In this document: positions 23,906 through 35,055 of the stretch, one piece after another
Layout of the letters: each line of letters starts with the position of its first letter
How positions within the stretch are numbered: position 1 is the stretch's first letter
Origin: Anaeramoeba flamelloides
Taxonomy: Eukaryota; Metamonada; Anaeramoebidae
Reading direction: 5' to 3'
DNA: 64,000 nucleotides
Assembly (NCBI GenBank): GCA_027625915.1
Contig: JANTQA010000076.1
Span: 2,542,001-2,606,000 of the forward strand
Translations under genes and position numbers: made by a program
Notes under the pieces: model-generated
Seen by the model: only the letters and a program-made list of their open reading frames with translations
What the model was told of the DNA's origin: nothing
Databases searched by the model: none

Positions 23906-24852
23906 ATTTTTGTTTTTGAACATTGGTATTTTTTATAACAAAAGGTTATCAACTTATAAATGTCATCTGAAATAAAGAACCCGATTAATATAATAAAGTG
24001 GTTATTCTGAAAAAATCCAAATGTTTTTAAAAAAATATTTTTTGAAAAAATGATTATATAGGTTCAAAGGTGTTCATTTGTTTTTTTCTTAAACAAGTTT
24101 CATAGAAAATTTCAATGTATCTCTTGAAAGACTTACCCCCCCCAAAAAAATTAGTTCTATCAAATTACTTTTTCGATATAATTGACTTTTTCATGATAAA
24201 ATATCTCATCTCAAAAAGCGAAATTATTTGTAAAATAAATGACCATTTCAACGAAATAATTCCATTATCATTTATTCTGGACTTTTAGACGTAAAAGTCA
24301 ATTATCTTTATTTTTATATAATTGCCCCAAATGGAGAATTTATTGAAAGAAAACAAGTTATTGAAATTAAATTGGATCACTACTATTCAAATCATAGTTT
24401 CTAAAATGGAAAATAAACAAATATTTGAAATTGATTTTTTAGATAAAATTAAAAGTCATGAAGCAATAATATTTTTTATCTTTAAGTTGATTTTCTTAAT
24501 TGTTGATTTTACTGTGACTTTGCTTTTTATATCAATCTGCAAATATGACAATATTTAATTTTCAAATTTTCAACAAAAAACAATTATATAATGATTACAA
24601 ATAAACAAACCAATAAATTTGAATTATTAATTGATATTTTGTCCCCCTTATTTGTTAAATTTTTGAATAATATATTAGGTTTATCCATTAAAATGAATAA
24701 AAAAAAAATTTTTTTTTATTGAAATTATTAAGAAAAAGATCAAAATCATAAAAAGATTTTTCTTTAGTAAAATAATTTTGATAGAGAATATTATAACACA
24801 ATTTATGTTGATGTATAAAATTACAAATTGAATTGGAATAAAAATATTTAAT
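23906..24852. other. Gene-free stretch
   Basis: A short frame at 24322-24558 is AT-driven and hydrophobic at its end; I do not accept it as a gene. Nothing else is seen. The bases next to 24852 are the 3' flank of the bZIP gene. Confidence 0.4.
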
Positions 24853-27800
24853 TTAATAATCCTCAGGATTTATATTTACCCCTTTTAATAGTAATTGTTT
24901 TAATAATTCTCTATATTTTGTTAATTCTTGTTCTTGTGATATTCTTAATTCGCGTTCCATTTTTAATTGCGATTGTAATTGTTTAAGTATGCCAACTAAT
25001 TCTTCTTGCTGTTTTTTCATATTTAAATTTTCCATTAAAATATTTTTAATTTTTTCTCTTCTTGTTCGTTGTTTTATTCGATTCCTTTTTAATAGGATAT
25101 TGCGATCCTCTTCCTGGGAGAAAGAAACCGATGTGTTTTGTTGTGAATTGAATGAGTTAAATGAATTAAACTGATCAGAGCTATTTTTTTAAAAAAAAAT
25201 AAGTTTCAAATTAAAACGAGAAAAAAAAAAAAACAGTAAAATTTAATAATTTATAACAATTTAATAAAAAAATTCTGTTTAAAAGAAAAAAATGATTTGT
25301 ATCATGATTTTAAATAATTTAATATAATAAATTTTGTTGCAAAAAATAATTTTTTAATTTTTAAATTTCGTTTTTTGAAAGATTGTTTAAAATGATCTCT
25401 TAATATAGATCATATAGAATCTAAGTTTTAAAAATTTTTTAATAAATTTAAATAAAATTAAAAGTCATACAAGCCATTTCTAAGAAAGTGGGGCAAATTT
25501 ATTTTAAAATATATTTATTAAAGTCAATCTTCAAAAAAGTATTTAAAGATCCAAAATTATTAACTACCATTTCTGGATTCTTGGTAATAATTCATTTTTG
25601 TTTCTTAGTATTATATTACATAAAAAAAAAAGATATTAAATTTTGTGATCTCTATTTTATCTTATATTTTTTAGGAGTGAAAGTTGGTGTTGGTTACTTT
25701 CTTTTGATCGAAAAAATCGTTTTCATAACTTGTTTAATCTCAACAAATTTCCAAATAGAATTGAAAACATATAACTGCATTTGATTGTTTAAAAAATAAT
25801 TTGTGACCTTTCCATATTTCCAGTTTTTTATTGAAATTGGTAGCACATTGTTTTTCCCAAAAAAAGTGCTTTTTTTTTTTTTTCATTTTTTGGAAATATT
25901 TCAACCAATATATTTTGAAATAAATACCTTCGTCATTGATTCAATCAGTATTAATATTAAATTTAATTTAGAATTGCCAATTAACGAATACGTGCACTAA
26001 AAATGATGATTTTTTATGAAATGTAAAAAAAAATGAACCACTTTTTTGGAAATTCCTTATTAGTTCAAAATATCATTGTTTAAAAAACTAATTTATTTCT
26101 TTTTTTTTTAGTTTCTGTTCAAGTTAAATATTTCTGTTATTTTTCTCTGGCAAAAATATTAAAAAAAATATCAAAAATGATGCTATATTTTTCAGATCTA
26201 CACCACTTAATATATTTGCTATATATTTTTTTTTAAACTCAAACATTTTATTTGAGATAATTTAAGTAAATAAATTTTGAATAAATAAAGATAAGAAAGT
26301 GATCGTTTATCAAAAAAGTCCAGTATAGAAATGTAGTTAATGTGTAAAGATTTTGGGAAATCATTTAGTTATTAGGCAAATTTGTAAAATTTTCTGGATC
26401 TTGGTTTTTGGAATTCTAATTGTGTGAAATAAGAGGTATTATACTAATAAATTACTCTGTAGAAATGTTATTAAAAGTTATTTTAGAACACTTGAACTAA
26501 TTTTTTTGAGATGTTGTAAATCTCATAAATTCCAAAAGACGGCTCGTCTTAACTGATTTTCTATTTGAACATATAATTTGGTTCAAAGAACCAAATTGAT
26601 AGTTCCAACAAAGTTCAAAAAAAAAAGTCCATCATTTAATAATGTACTGTTTGGAAATCAAATAAATTTCATTTCTTTGATTAAAAAAAATGTCTACAAC
26701 CAAACATGGTTTTTGGTTTTGGTTAGAAGGAAATCAATCTCATTTTTTAAAAAAAAATAAATTATTTCTATTTTTTCTTCAAAAAAAGAGAGAAGAGACC
26801 ACTAATAAAAGAATTTCAAAAGGAGAAAAATACAAATCTACAAATTTAAGAAAAAAAAAAACTATAAAAACATTTTTTTTACTATGTAAAGTCAAGAAAT
26901 TTTAGGAGAGGAAATGTTTAAAATCATTTATTGTTAAGAACACACAATGCATGCAGGTTTTTAAGTTTGAATGTTTTTGGGAATTGGCTGACAAACGGGG
27001 AATAAAAGAGGAAATAGATCTCATTGAAAAGTTGGACAATCTAGTTTGTCTCTGTAAAATTTATTCCAAGTTTTGTCCCCAATGATAAAAATTTAAAATT
27101 TAACTTCAATGTTTTCGATAATTCAGTTGGAAGAAAAAGATCCTTTGAAGAACAATTTCTTCAAGTTCCAATAAAAAATAACAAATTAATTTTTTTTTGT
27201 TTTTTTTGTTTGGTTTGTTTTTTGTTTCCGTGAAATAGATCCCGAGTTGAAAAAATACATAGCAACCCATATTGTTTCATTTGTTCAACAGTCACCTTTT
27301 ATTAATTCCTCGTTTTGGATCCCCTTCCAGACTCAAAATAATGAGATTTTTCCAGTGCTAAGATGATATTAATCATCGTTCTTCGAACTCCTCAATATCA
27401 TCTTATATCACTTCGAACAATATCATATTTTTCGTTCTTCCAGGCCAAACTCAGATTATAACAAAGTGATTGTTTCCAAATCAAACCAATAAACACCGTT
27501 ATTCTCTCTTTCGTTATTTGTAAATTATTTTTTTTTTTTTTTTCTAACCCAAAATTTAGTACACACCAATAATTTTTTAGTATAGTGGTGAAAAAAATAA
27601 CGGAAAAGACAATAATCCCTTTTACAATTTTTAATATTAGGGAAATTGTTGTTTAAGTGTGGATAATTTTTTTAATTTCAGAATCAACCTGTAAAATTAT
27701 AATTCGTTCACTGATTAGAATGATGATTAATTAAGTTAAACTTGTTCAAAACATTATTCGATCAATCAAAAAACAAGAAGAAAAATTATCTATTTTCCAA

Positions 27801-29608
27801 ACTCTAGCAAACCTCTATAAAATTTAATTTTTTTCATAATTAATTTGAAACAATATGTTATTTTATTGAAAATAATATTTTAATTTCAGATTAAAAATTC
27901 AATTTAGTTTAGTCTCATTGTGTAAAAGATTACAAAAAAAACACTAAAGTATTTTAAAAGAAACACTACTTGAAAACTTTTTAAAAAAAAGAGGAATTTT
28001 ATTTTTGGATTTTTTGAAAAACTTCAATATTTTTTGAATTATGTTGAAAAATAATTTAAATAACAATTTTTGATAAAGTTTTAAAACATCTCTTATAATA
28101 ATATTACTTGGTAATTGAGGTCCGTCTCACATTGGATATCACATAAGTAGTTTCTTCTAAAAATCAATTTTTATCAAAAAAACTCGAAAAATAGAGACAC
28201 CATGCCTACACTTGTGCTGTATAAATGTTTATGACAAATTTAAAAAAAATTATTTTTAACTGTAATGATTTGAACCTACAAGGATCTTTTTTTGCAAGAT
28301 TTGTTCAAGTTTGTGAAGAAAGAGTTAACTTTCCAAACATTATATAGTAATCACCAAATGGTAATATGAAATTAATAAGTATCCTTATTACTTATAAATT
28401 CAAATAAATTAAATAAAATTTTTGTATTCAATTTCCATTTTTGTAATTTATAACCTCAACTTTTAAAACAACACAAGAGAAAGAGTCTTTCTCCTTTCAA
28501 ACCAATTTTACAAAGTTTCTAAAAATTAAACCAATAAAATTCTTTATGCAAATCTAGATAAAAAAAAATTTGAAAAAAAGGAAAATAAAGTAAAAATTTT
28601 CAGAAATGTATTTGAATTTATCAGCAAAAAAAAAAAAAAAATTGTAAAGTCATTTGAAAAAAGTTGGTAGACAAACGGCTTTAAAAAGCGTTTCTCAAAC
28701 TGTACAATTCGTTGGTTTGAGTTAATGGTAATTTTTCAAACCTTTTGGAACTCACTTATTTAAAAGGACTTTATCAAAAACATCTGTTTTCAAAAAGTGA
28801 GTTTACAAGTTTTACTCAATCCACTTAAAATGGGTGAACCAAACAGTTTGATTGATACTTTATAAAACTTTTATTACCCACTTTGTCAAACAGCCGTAGC
28901 AAAATAATTTTAAAGATCCAATCAAAAATTTCAAGGGAAAGATTCTCTAATTCTTCTCGTAATTGTTTGAAATGGCCATTTATTTCAAGAAATTTAATTT
29001 GAACAATTTGGTGGATCAAAAGAAATACACAAATAATAAAACTTTTTTCTTTCCGTTTTTACATTTCTTCTTTTATTATTTTTTTTATTTGTGGTTGTTG
29101 GTGTTATGCTTGTGCAGGATAAAGAAACAAAGGCCCAAATGATTAAAGATTTAATTGTAGATTTTTTTTTTATTGGTGTCATTACCATACATACCTCAAT
29201 TGATAAGTTTTGTATAAAGATTTTAACTTATACATCACCAACAAAATTAATTTTTAAAAAAGCTTTTTTTTTTAATATTTATTTTTTGTTTTTTAACCAA
29301 ATAAATAAGAAAAAGATTTTAGGAAAAGGTGAAAATTACCGTTCATTTAAAAGACCAAAACTATTATCCATTTGTGTATTTGAAAGGTTTGGATCAAAAC
29401 TAATGTTTAGACTTTTTTGTTCCTGCTCTTGTTCTTGCTCTTGTTCTTGTTCTTGCTCTTGTTCTTGCTCTTGTTGTTGTTGTAGTTGGACGTTGTTTTC
29501 AACTTCTTGCTGATAAACACCACCATGCATAAAAGCGTTCATTCGGAGAATATCACTCTTTGTTAAACTTTCTGGGATATTTGACATTTCTTCAGGTTCA
29601 ATGTTCAT
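24853..29608 (-). CDS. bZIP transcription factor
   Basis: Proposed 198 residues from two exons, 29608-29340 and 25180-24853. Exon 1 (MNIEPEEMSNIPESL..) starts at a good ATG and has a Gln/Glu repeat of about 9 EQ units; it ends AACG|GTAATT. Exon 2 opens after TAG with SDQFNSFNSFNSQQ, then the basic region DRNILLKRNRIKQRTRREK, which fits the bZIP signature N-x2-(x)Q-x3-R-x-K except for Lys in place of the first Ala/Ser. A heptad coiled coil of about 60 residues follows, to LLLKGVNINPEDY and TAA. The phases match (CG+C). As a nuclear DNA-binding dimer it would regulate transcription. The bZIP assignment for exon 2 is firm. The link between exons across 4.2 kb is inferred from strand, phase and composition only. 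Confidence 0.6.
26939..27480 (+). pseudogene. Broken coding-like segments, unrecognised
   Basis: The plus strand shows VFKFECFWELADKRGIKEEI..EKLDNLV in one frame up to TGA at 27083-27085, then from about 27045 in a second frame ..FVPNDKNLKFNFNVFDNSVG.. and RKRSFEEQFLQVPIKNN. After a plausible acceptor (TTCAACAG, 27291) comes SPFINSSFWIPFQTQ to 27366, and then a Ser-rich stretch (NHRSSNSSISSYITSNN) in another frame. The composition is protein-like, yet there are at least two frame breaks. It is either a gene with tiny introns I cannot place or a pseudogene. Confidence 0.3.
28118..28219. mobile_element. Solo end of the 932-bp TA-flanked family
   Basis: On the minus strand, CAGCACAAGTGTAGGCATGG and the following TCTCTATTTTTCGAG correspond to the terminal block at 44194-44290 and its inverse at 45000-45125. 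TA follows the terminus at 28220-28221. No other end was found nearby. Confidence 0.5.
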
Positions 29609-30804
29609 TTTGGTTAGGTTGGCAATAAAAAGTTGAAAATAATAAAATCAATTTTTAAAAGAAATTAAAAAATGGTTTTTTTTAAGAAGAGAAAAGTTTT
29701 TTCAGGATTTGTAATTTTTAAATTTAGCTCCTATTTGAATAGTTTTATTATTTTGTCATGAATTTTTTGGCTCATAAATGGGATTCTTAAAACAGTAATT
29801 TGAAAAAGAGTTTTTTTTCTTTTTGGAGATTTTAATGTTTCAAGTAAATAAATCAAGCTAAAGAGGACAACCTTCGAGATTTTATTAGTGATCTACCTTA
29901 TCTTGGTAACAATAGAATCACCAATATTCTTTCCTTTCCGGAATATTCATTTATAATTTGAACAAATTATGATTCAAAAACGCTGTGAGGGAATATGTTG
30001 TCATTATTTTGAAACATAGCCTCTTCAAACTGAGTAAAATTTGATCCAATCTCTTAATTGAAATTTAATTTTTACAGAATAAAACTTGATTTTGTTAATT
30101 CTCCATTCTACAAAAAAATTGTCAACTTGATTTTCATTGAAAAAGATGCAAGATATCGGAATATTTTGTGACTTATATCTTACAGATCAATATAGACATT
30201 GAAATTGAAATTCTTAAATCTGAATAAATACCTATGGTTAATATCTTAAAGCAAATTTCACATGGATGGAAAAAGCATAGCATCTAAAAATTCAAAAAAT
30301 TAACTTTTACTAATGTTTACGATTTAAATGAAAGGAATGTGATATGTTGGGATTTTTAATTTATCAGTGGTTTTAGAATTGGCAGTTAATTTGATATATA
30401 TAGTATTGTACACCCTTGTCGAGTTGGTACTATACGGACTTCTATAATGCCATAAAGAGTTTGGATTTTTATTTTTAAGAAAGTGAATAGAAAAATAATA
30501 GCAACAAAAATCCCATTATTTTCACTTTTTCGAATTATTACAAATAACTGTTGATGAAAAAATTTAAAAAATGTTTTTATATGGGAACCTTACTGAAAAC
30601 GAAAAGTAAAATCAATTAAAAAAAGAAAATAATTTACTTCAAAGTATGATCCATTAAATTCTATACTATTTGTTTCAAAATAAATGGAACAAATTTTTCA
30701 TTTATCTTTCGAAAAAAAGATTTTGATAATAAATTATGTAACATCTCAAATTTTTAATTTTTTAAAAATTACCTTGTTTTTCTAATTTCTCTTTTTGTAA
30801 TTCA
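29609..30804. other. Gene-free stretch upstream of the bZIP gene
   Basis: I see no gene. The block 30650-30760 (AAAATAAATGGAACAAATTTT) resembles 46725-46800 and 63565-63600, so it is a small dispersed repeat. Confidence 0.4.
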
Positions 30805-30806
30805 CA

Positions 30807-31171
30807 AGAGTAAATATCAATGTTGTAAAAAATAGAGTTTTTGCAATTTTAGAGATAAATAAAGAATTCCATGCGATTACCCACAATTTGGTTATAGTAA
30901 ATAAATCATCGTTTTGATTTATAAGATCAAATGGATTTTAAATATAAAATCGTTTGGTAAATACCAATACTTTGTTTGAAAAATGATTTTTTTTTAAAAT
31001 TAAAAGATTGATATTCACCAAACGATTTTTTGATTAAAATTATTATTAGGCTATTTATATAATCAGGTATTATATTAACTATTACTAAATTGTTGGTAAT
31101 TGTATGGAACTCTTTATTTATCTCAACAATTATAAAAACTCTATTTTTTACAACATTCATTTTTACTCTTG
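30807..31171. repeat. Foldback repeat with about 130-165-bp arms
   Basis: The left arm from CACAAGAGTAAATATCAATG (30807) is inverted at about 31040-31171 (ending ..TTACTCTTGTG). Both arms share AATGTTGTAAAAAATAGAG and GAGATAAATAAAGA. The short frames across it are shadows of this repeat. It is probably a MITE; target duplications are not clear. Confidence 0.65.
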
Positions 31172-31441
31172 TGTTGGGAACTTTAATGATTTATTTTAAT
31201 TCTTGAGATGTAATTTATTTGAAAGGGGTATGAAATTTTTGATATGGTTATTGTGAAAGTAATAGTAGAATAATAATTTTTATTATATTCAATAAAACTA
31301 ACAAACACAATTTAAATCTCTCTCTCTTTTTTTTTTTTGTTAAACTAATGGGGTTATTTAGGTCTCAAAAATAGTTTATTTTTTCTACTAATTTTTTAAT
31401 TATTGATCAATTTAAGAAAAACCAATACTAAAATTACAATA

Positions 31442-31635
31442 GAATCAGTTTCACTTTCAAGATAAAACTTTCAAGGAAATTTAAGGCACAGAAAAATCTC
31501 AAATTAAAAAAGAAAATTTAGAATTTTATTTTACACACAAATTATTTGAGTAGATTTGAATTTTGCCTTAATTTGAGATTTTTCATGTGCCTTAAATACC
31601 TTTCAAAGTTTGTGTCTTAAAAGTGAAACTGACTG
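31442..31635. mobile_element. TA-flanked palindromic MITE, family 1, copy b
   Basis: 194 bp; left end GAATCAGTTTCACTTTCAAG, right end ..TTAAAAGTGAAACTGACTG, with TA on both sides (31440-31441 and 31636-31637). The inner arms carry AATTTAAGGCACA and AAATCTCAAATTAA in inverted orientation. Confidence 0.8.
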
Positions 31636-31637
31636 TA

Positions 31638-33991
31638 TTGAACAGAGTGTTATTGTGTTGTATCCTCCATTTTTTTGTCATTTATTTTTACTTTTATTAA
31701 TAGATCTTATTTTTCACAGACAGAAAGGTTCTCGATAAAAAAAAAAGTTTCAATTTTTTTTACCTGTTTTACTTTTTTTCAAAATTTAAATCTCAAAAAT
31801 ACAAATTTTAATATTTACAAATTTAGATTTCATTTGTTTTAAATTCTAATTCTATTTTAATTGCTGTTGCAAATTTATTTTTTGAAACTTTTTTTTATTA
31901 TATGTTGGTCAAAAATACCGAAAAAAATACTCAAAAAGAGAAATTGAACTACTATTTGACAATCAAAATGTATTTTTATTATTTTTCTATTTTATGATTT
32001 TTTTCTTTGAGGTAATTAAATTTTAAGAAATATCAAAATAATCATAAACTCAATATATTTTTTCTTAATTAAGAAATGAATGGTTTTTTTTTACTTTGAA
32101 TTTTTTATCTGGAAAACAAGTAGCTGCTGAGTATTAAAAACGAAAAATCCAAGATTCCCTAAAATGTGAATTATTTTTATCCAATTGAGGGATTAATATC
32201 TACTAAGGGGAAGTCCAAAATTAAAGTGTATTGTTATTAAATTTAAATCACATTGATGATACTTGGTTCAAGTTTCTATATATTTTTCTGATTAATTAAG
32301 TACAATAAAGTTGATCGTATCAATTAAAAAGTATTCTTTATAATGAAAAAAAACAAAGATTTTTAGAAAAAAATCCACATTTGACAACAAATTTAAAGGA
32401 CAAATTATAAATATTCAAATTTCAAAATACATTTTTCTTAAATTTATGGCTAAATGTAGATTAATAGATAAAAAATAATATTTTTTAAAAAATAAATGAT
32501 TAACGAATTCATTATATGGACAATTTCTCTCTGTAATCATTGGAAATATATTGATATATTAATTAGTTTCATTAAAAGGAAATAACAAGAATTGTTGAGC
32601 AGGGTTTTTATGTTGGCGATTATTGAGTTAATCTTTGAAATTGAAAAATTCAAAATATTATGACTTTTGGAATTTCTAAATAAGAATAATTAACTACTAC
32701 AATACTATTATTTTGAGTTTTTTTATTTTGTTTTGGATAATTAATTAAAATTAAATATTTTTCAAAAAATCTATTTTTTCAAAGTGACACTGAGTAGAAA
32801 ATCTAAAATTTATTTTGTTAGAATATTTATAATAGATTTATTAGATCTATATGAACCATGGTATACTAATATTATTCACATCCCAATTACAACATAATTA
32901 CTTCAAGACAAATCTATGTTGATGCTATTCCCATTAGTTGGCAAAAAGGTTTGAAAAAGATATATTTTAATTTTTTTTATTTTTAATTAATATGGAATTT
33001 TATCAAAATCAAATATTCTTAATAAGGATTATTAAAAATTCTGATTATTTCTTTGTAAAAAGTCATCCAGATTATTAATATAAACCCCATTCCAAAAATT
33101 TGGATACACCCAAAATCAAAAATAATCAAAAAAAAAACCCAATTTATTGTATTTTTCCAAACCTAATATAGCACTACATTTAAGTTACCTTGTATTAATG
33201 TTTTTATAGGTAATCATTTTAATCCAAATAAAAGAAAAAAAATATCAAACTCAAAAATAAAAATAGGTATTTCCAAAATAATGAAAAAAGCGTAACAAAA
33301 AACTTATTGGTAAATTTGTTAAAATTTCAGCAATAATTGTTGATCGATCAAATGATAAGAACCATCTACCAATTGTATGTTATTTTTCAATTTAACAAAC
33401 TCAATACTAACACTTCTATCAACCATTGAAAAAAAATTTTTCAGATCGAACGAAACAGATTACGTAAATGTAAAAAAGGAAATGAAAAAAAAACAAAAAA
33501 TACAAAAAATGAAATAATTTGTAAAATCAAAATTCCTTCGAAATTGTATTTAAAGTGTAGTGTTGTTATTTTTTCAACTGTTTAAACTATGTCCAAAATT
33601 TTGGGATTTAGTTTAGATTGAATTTATTTTTACTTTTTAATTGTGTGTGGCTATAATCACAACTATGAATTTTCTTCAGATCAAAGGAGTGGCTTTCTTG
33701 ATAAAAAAAAAGATACTGTTAAACGAGATTTGTTTTTGTTGAAAAAATGAAATGAAAACAAAGTAAGTCTTCAAAGGGTTTGAACATTCAAAATTCAAGA
33801 AAAAAATAAATTGTTTTTTTTTTTTAATTTATTTAATTTTCTAAAATAGAAACTTTAAGAATTTCTAAAATTATTAATAAATGAATATTTTTAATAAGAA
33901 TAATACATTCAATTAAGTCATTTTTTTTTTTTAATGGTGTTTTTAAAAAAAAAATAAAATAAAAGAAAAAAAAAATAATAATAAATTAATC
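31638..33991. other. Gene-free stretch with dispersed repeat
   Basis: The part 32860-33560 matches 52250-52950 and, inverted, 16640-17290 (shared ATTGGTAAATTTGTTAAAA, TTGATCGATCAAATGATAAG, CCAAAATAATGAAA). The rest is AT-rich with no gene. The part 33600-33991 is the 3' flank of the large minus-strand gene. Confidence 0.5.
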
Positions 33992-35024
33992 TCATATTTT
34001 ATTAAGTAAATAATTTCGAACATCTTCAGCCAATTTTTTTGTTTCTAATTGGAATGTAAAATGGTTTCCCTCTATCACTAGCCTTATTGATTTTGGCTTT
34101 GATTCTGATTGCAAAACCTTTGTGTTTTGATATTCAAAGGTAAATGATTGGCTTTCTTCTATTTTTTTCATTTTAGCTGTAATCCCCCAATTTTTCTTAG
34201 AAAGTAAAAGTTTTGATGCTGTTTTTCTTTCTAATGTTTGATAAGAACTGTTTTTTAAAAATATATCAATTTCTATGGTTTTATTTTCGTCGAAAGAATC
34301 ATCTGAATCATCTGAATCATCTGAATCATCTGAATCATCCGAATCATCCGAATCATCTGAATCATCTGAATCATCTGAATCATTGGATTCTTCAGATTCT
34401 TCGGATTCTCCACTTGTTTGATCATTGCTACTTTTTAATGGTACTATTTTGTCAACTTTGAGTTTGGTTGTTAAAGAATCTTCTTTTTTCGTTTCCTTTT
34501 CCTTTTCCTTTCCTTTCTCCAATTCCGTTTTAATATCATTTTCATTTTTTAAATTTTTCTTTGCACTTTCATTTTCACTTGAACTTTCTGTCTCAGTAAT
34601 ACTAAGACTAAATTCATCACTTCCAGATTCATTTTTCATTTTATTGTTTTTTTTTTCATTTTCATTTTCTTTCTCTGCTTTTATTGGATTTGATTTTTCA
34701 TTTTCATTTTCACCTTTTATTGGTTTTTCCTTTTCACTTTCACTTTCACTTTCACTTTTGTTTTCACTTTTATTTTTTTCATCTCCATTTTCATTTTTAA
34801 GATCATTTTCCTTTCCTAGGTTTTGGTTTTTATTTTCTTTTTTAATTTCATTTTCACTTTCATTTTCACTTGAACTTCCTGTATTAGTTATACTAAGACT
34901 AAATTCATCACTTCCAGATTCATTTTTCGATTCATCGTTTTTTTTTTCATTTTCATTTTCTTTCTCTGCTTTTATTGGATTTGATTTTTCATTTTCATTT
35001 TCACCTTTTATTGGTTTTTCCTTT

Positions 35025-35055
<31 letters not shown>

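Larger units (their letters stand above)
25181..29339 (-). other. Proposed 4.16-kb intron of the bZIP gene
   Basis: GTAATT..AAATAG on the minus strand. It contains a fragment of a TIR family (28118-28219) and exon-like pieces on the plus strand (26939-27480). The 98-codon frame at 25488-25784 is AT-rich and hydrophobic without ATG and is probably chance. Confidence 0.4.

Noticed and set aside
25488-25784. 98-codon hydrophobic plus-strand frame
   Set aside because: GTG start, AT-driven Phe/Leu/Ile/Lys composition, no partner exons, inside the proposed bZIP intron.
28825-29019. 64-codon minus-strand frame with helix-like sequence
   Set aside because: No ATG and no splice sites in phase with either bZIP exon; it could be chance.
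29091-29513. 140-codon plus-strand frame with a Cys/Ser run
   Set aside because: Its Cys/Ser tail is the antisense of the Gln/Glu repeat of the bZIP first exon. The segment DKETKAQMIKDLIVD is mildly coding-like but isolated.
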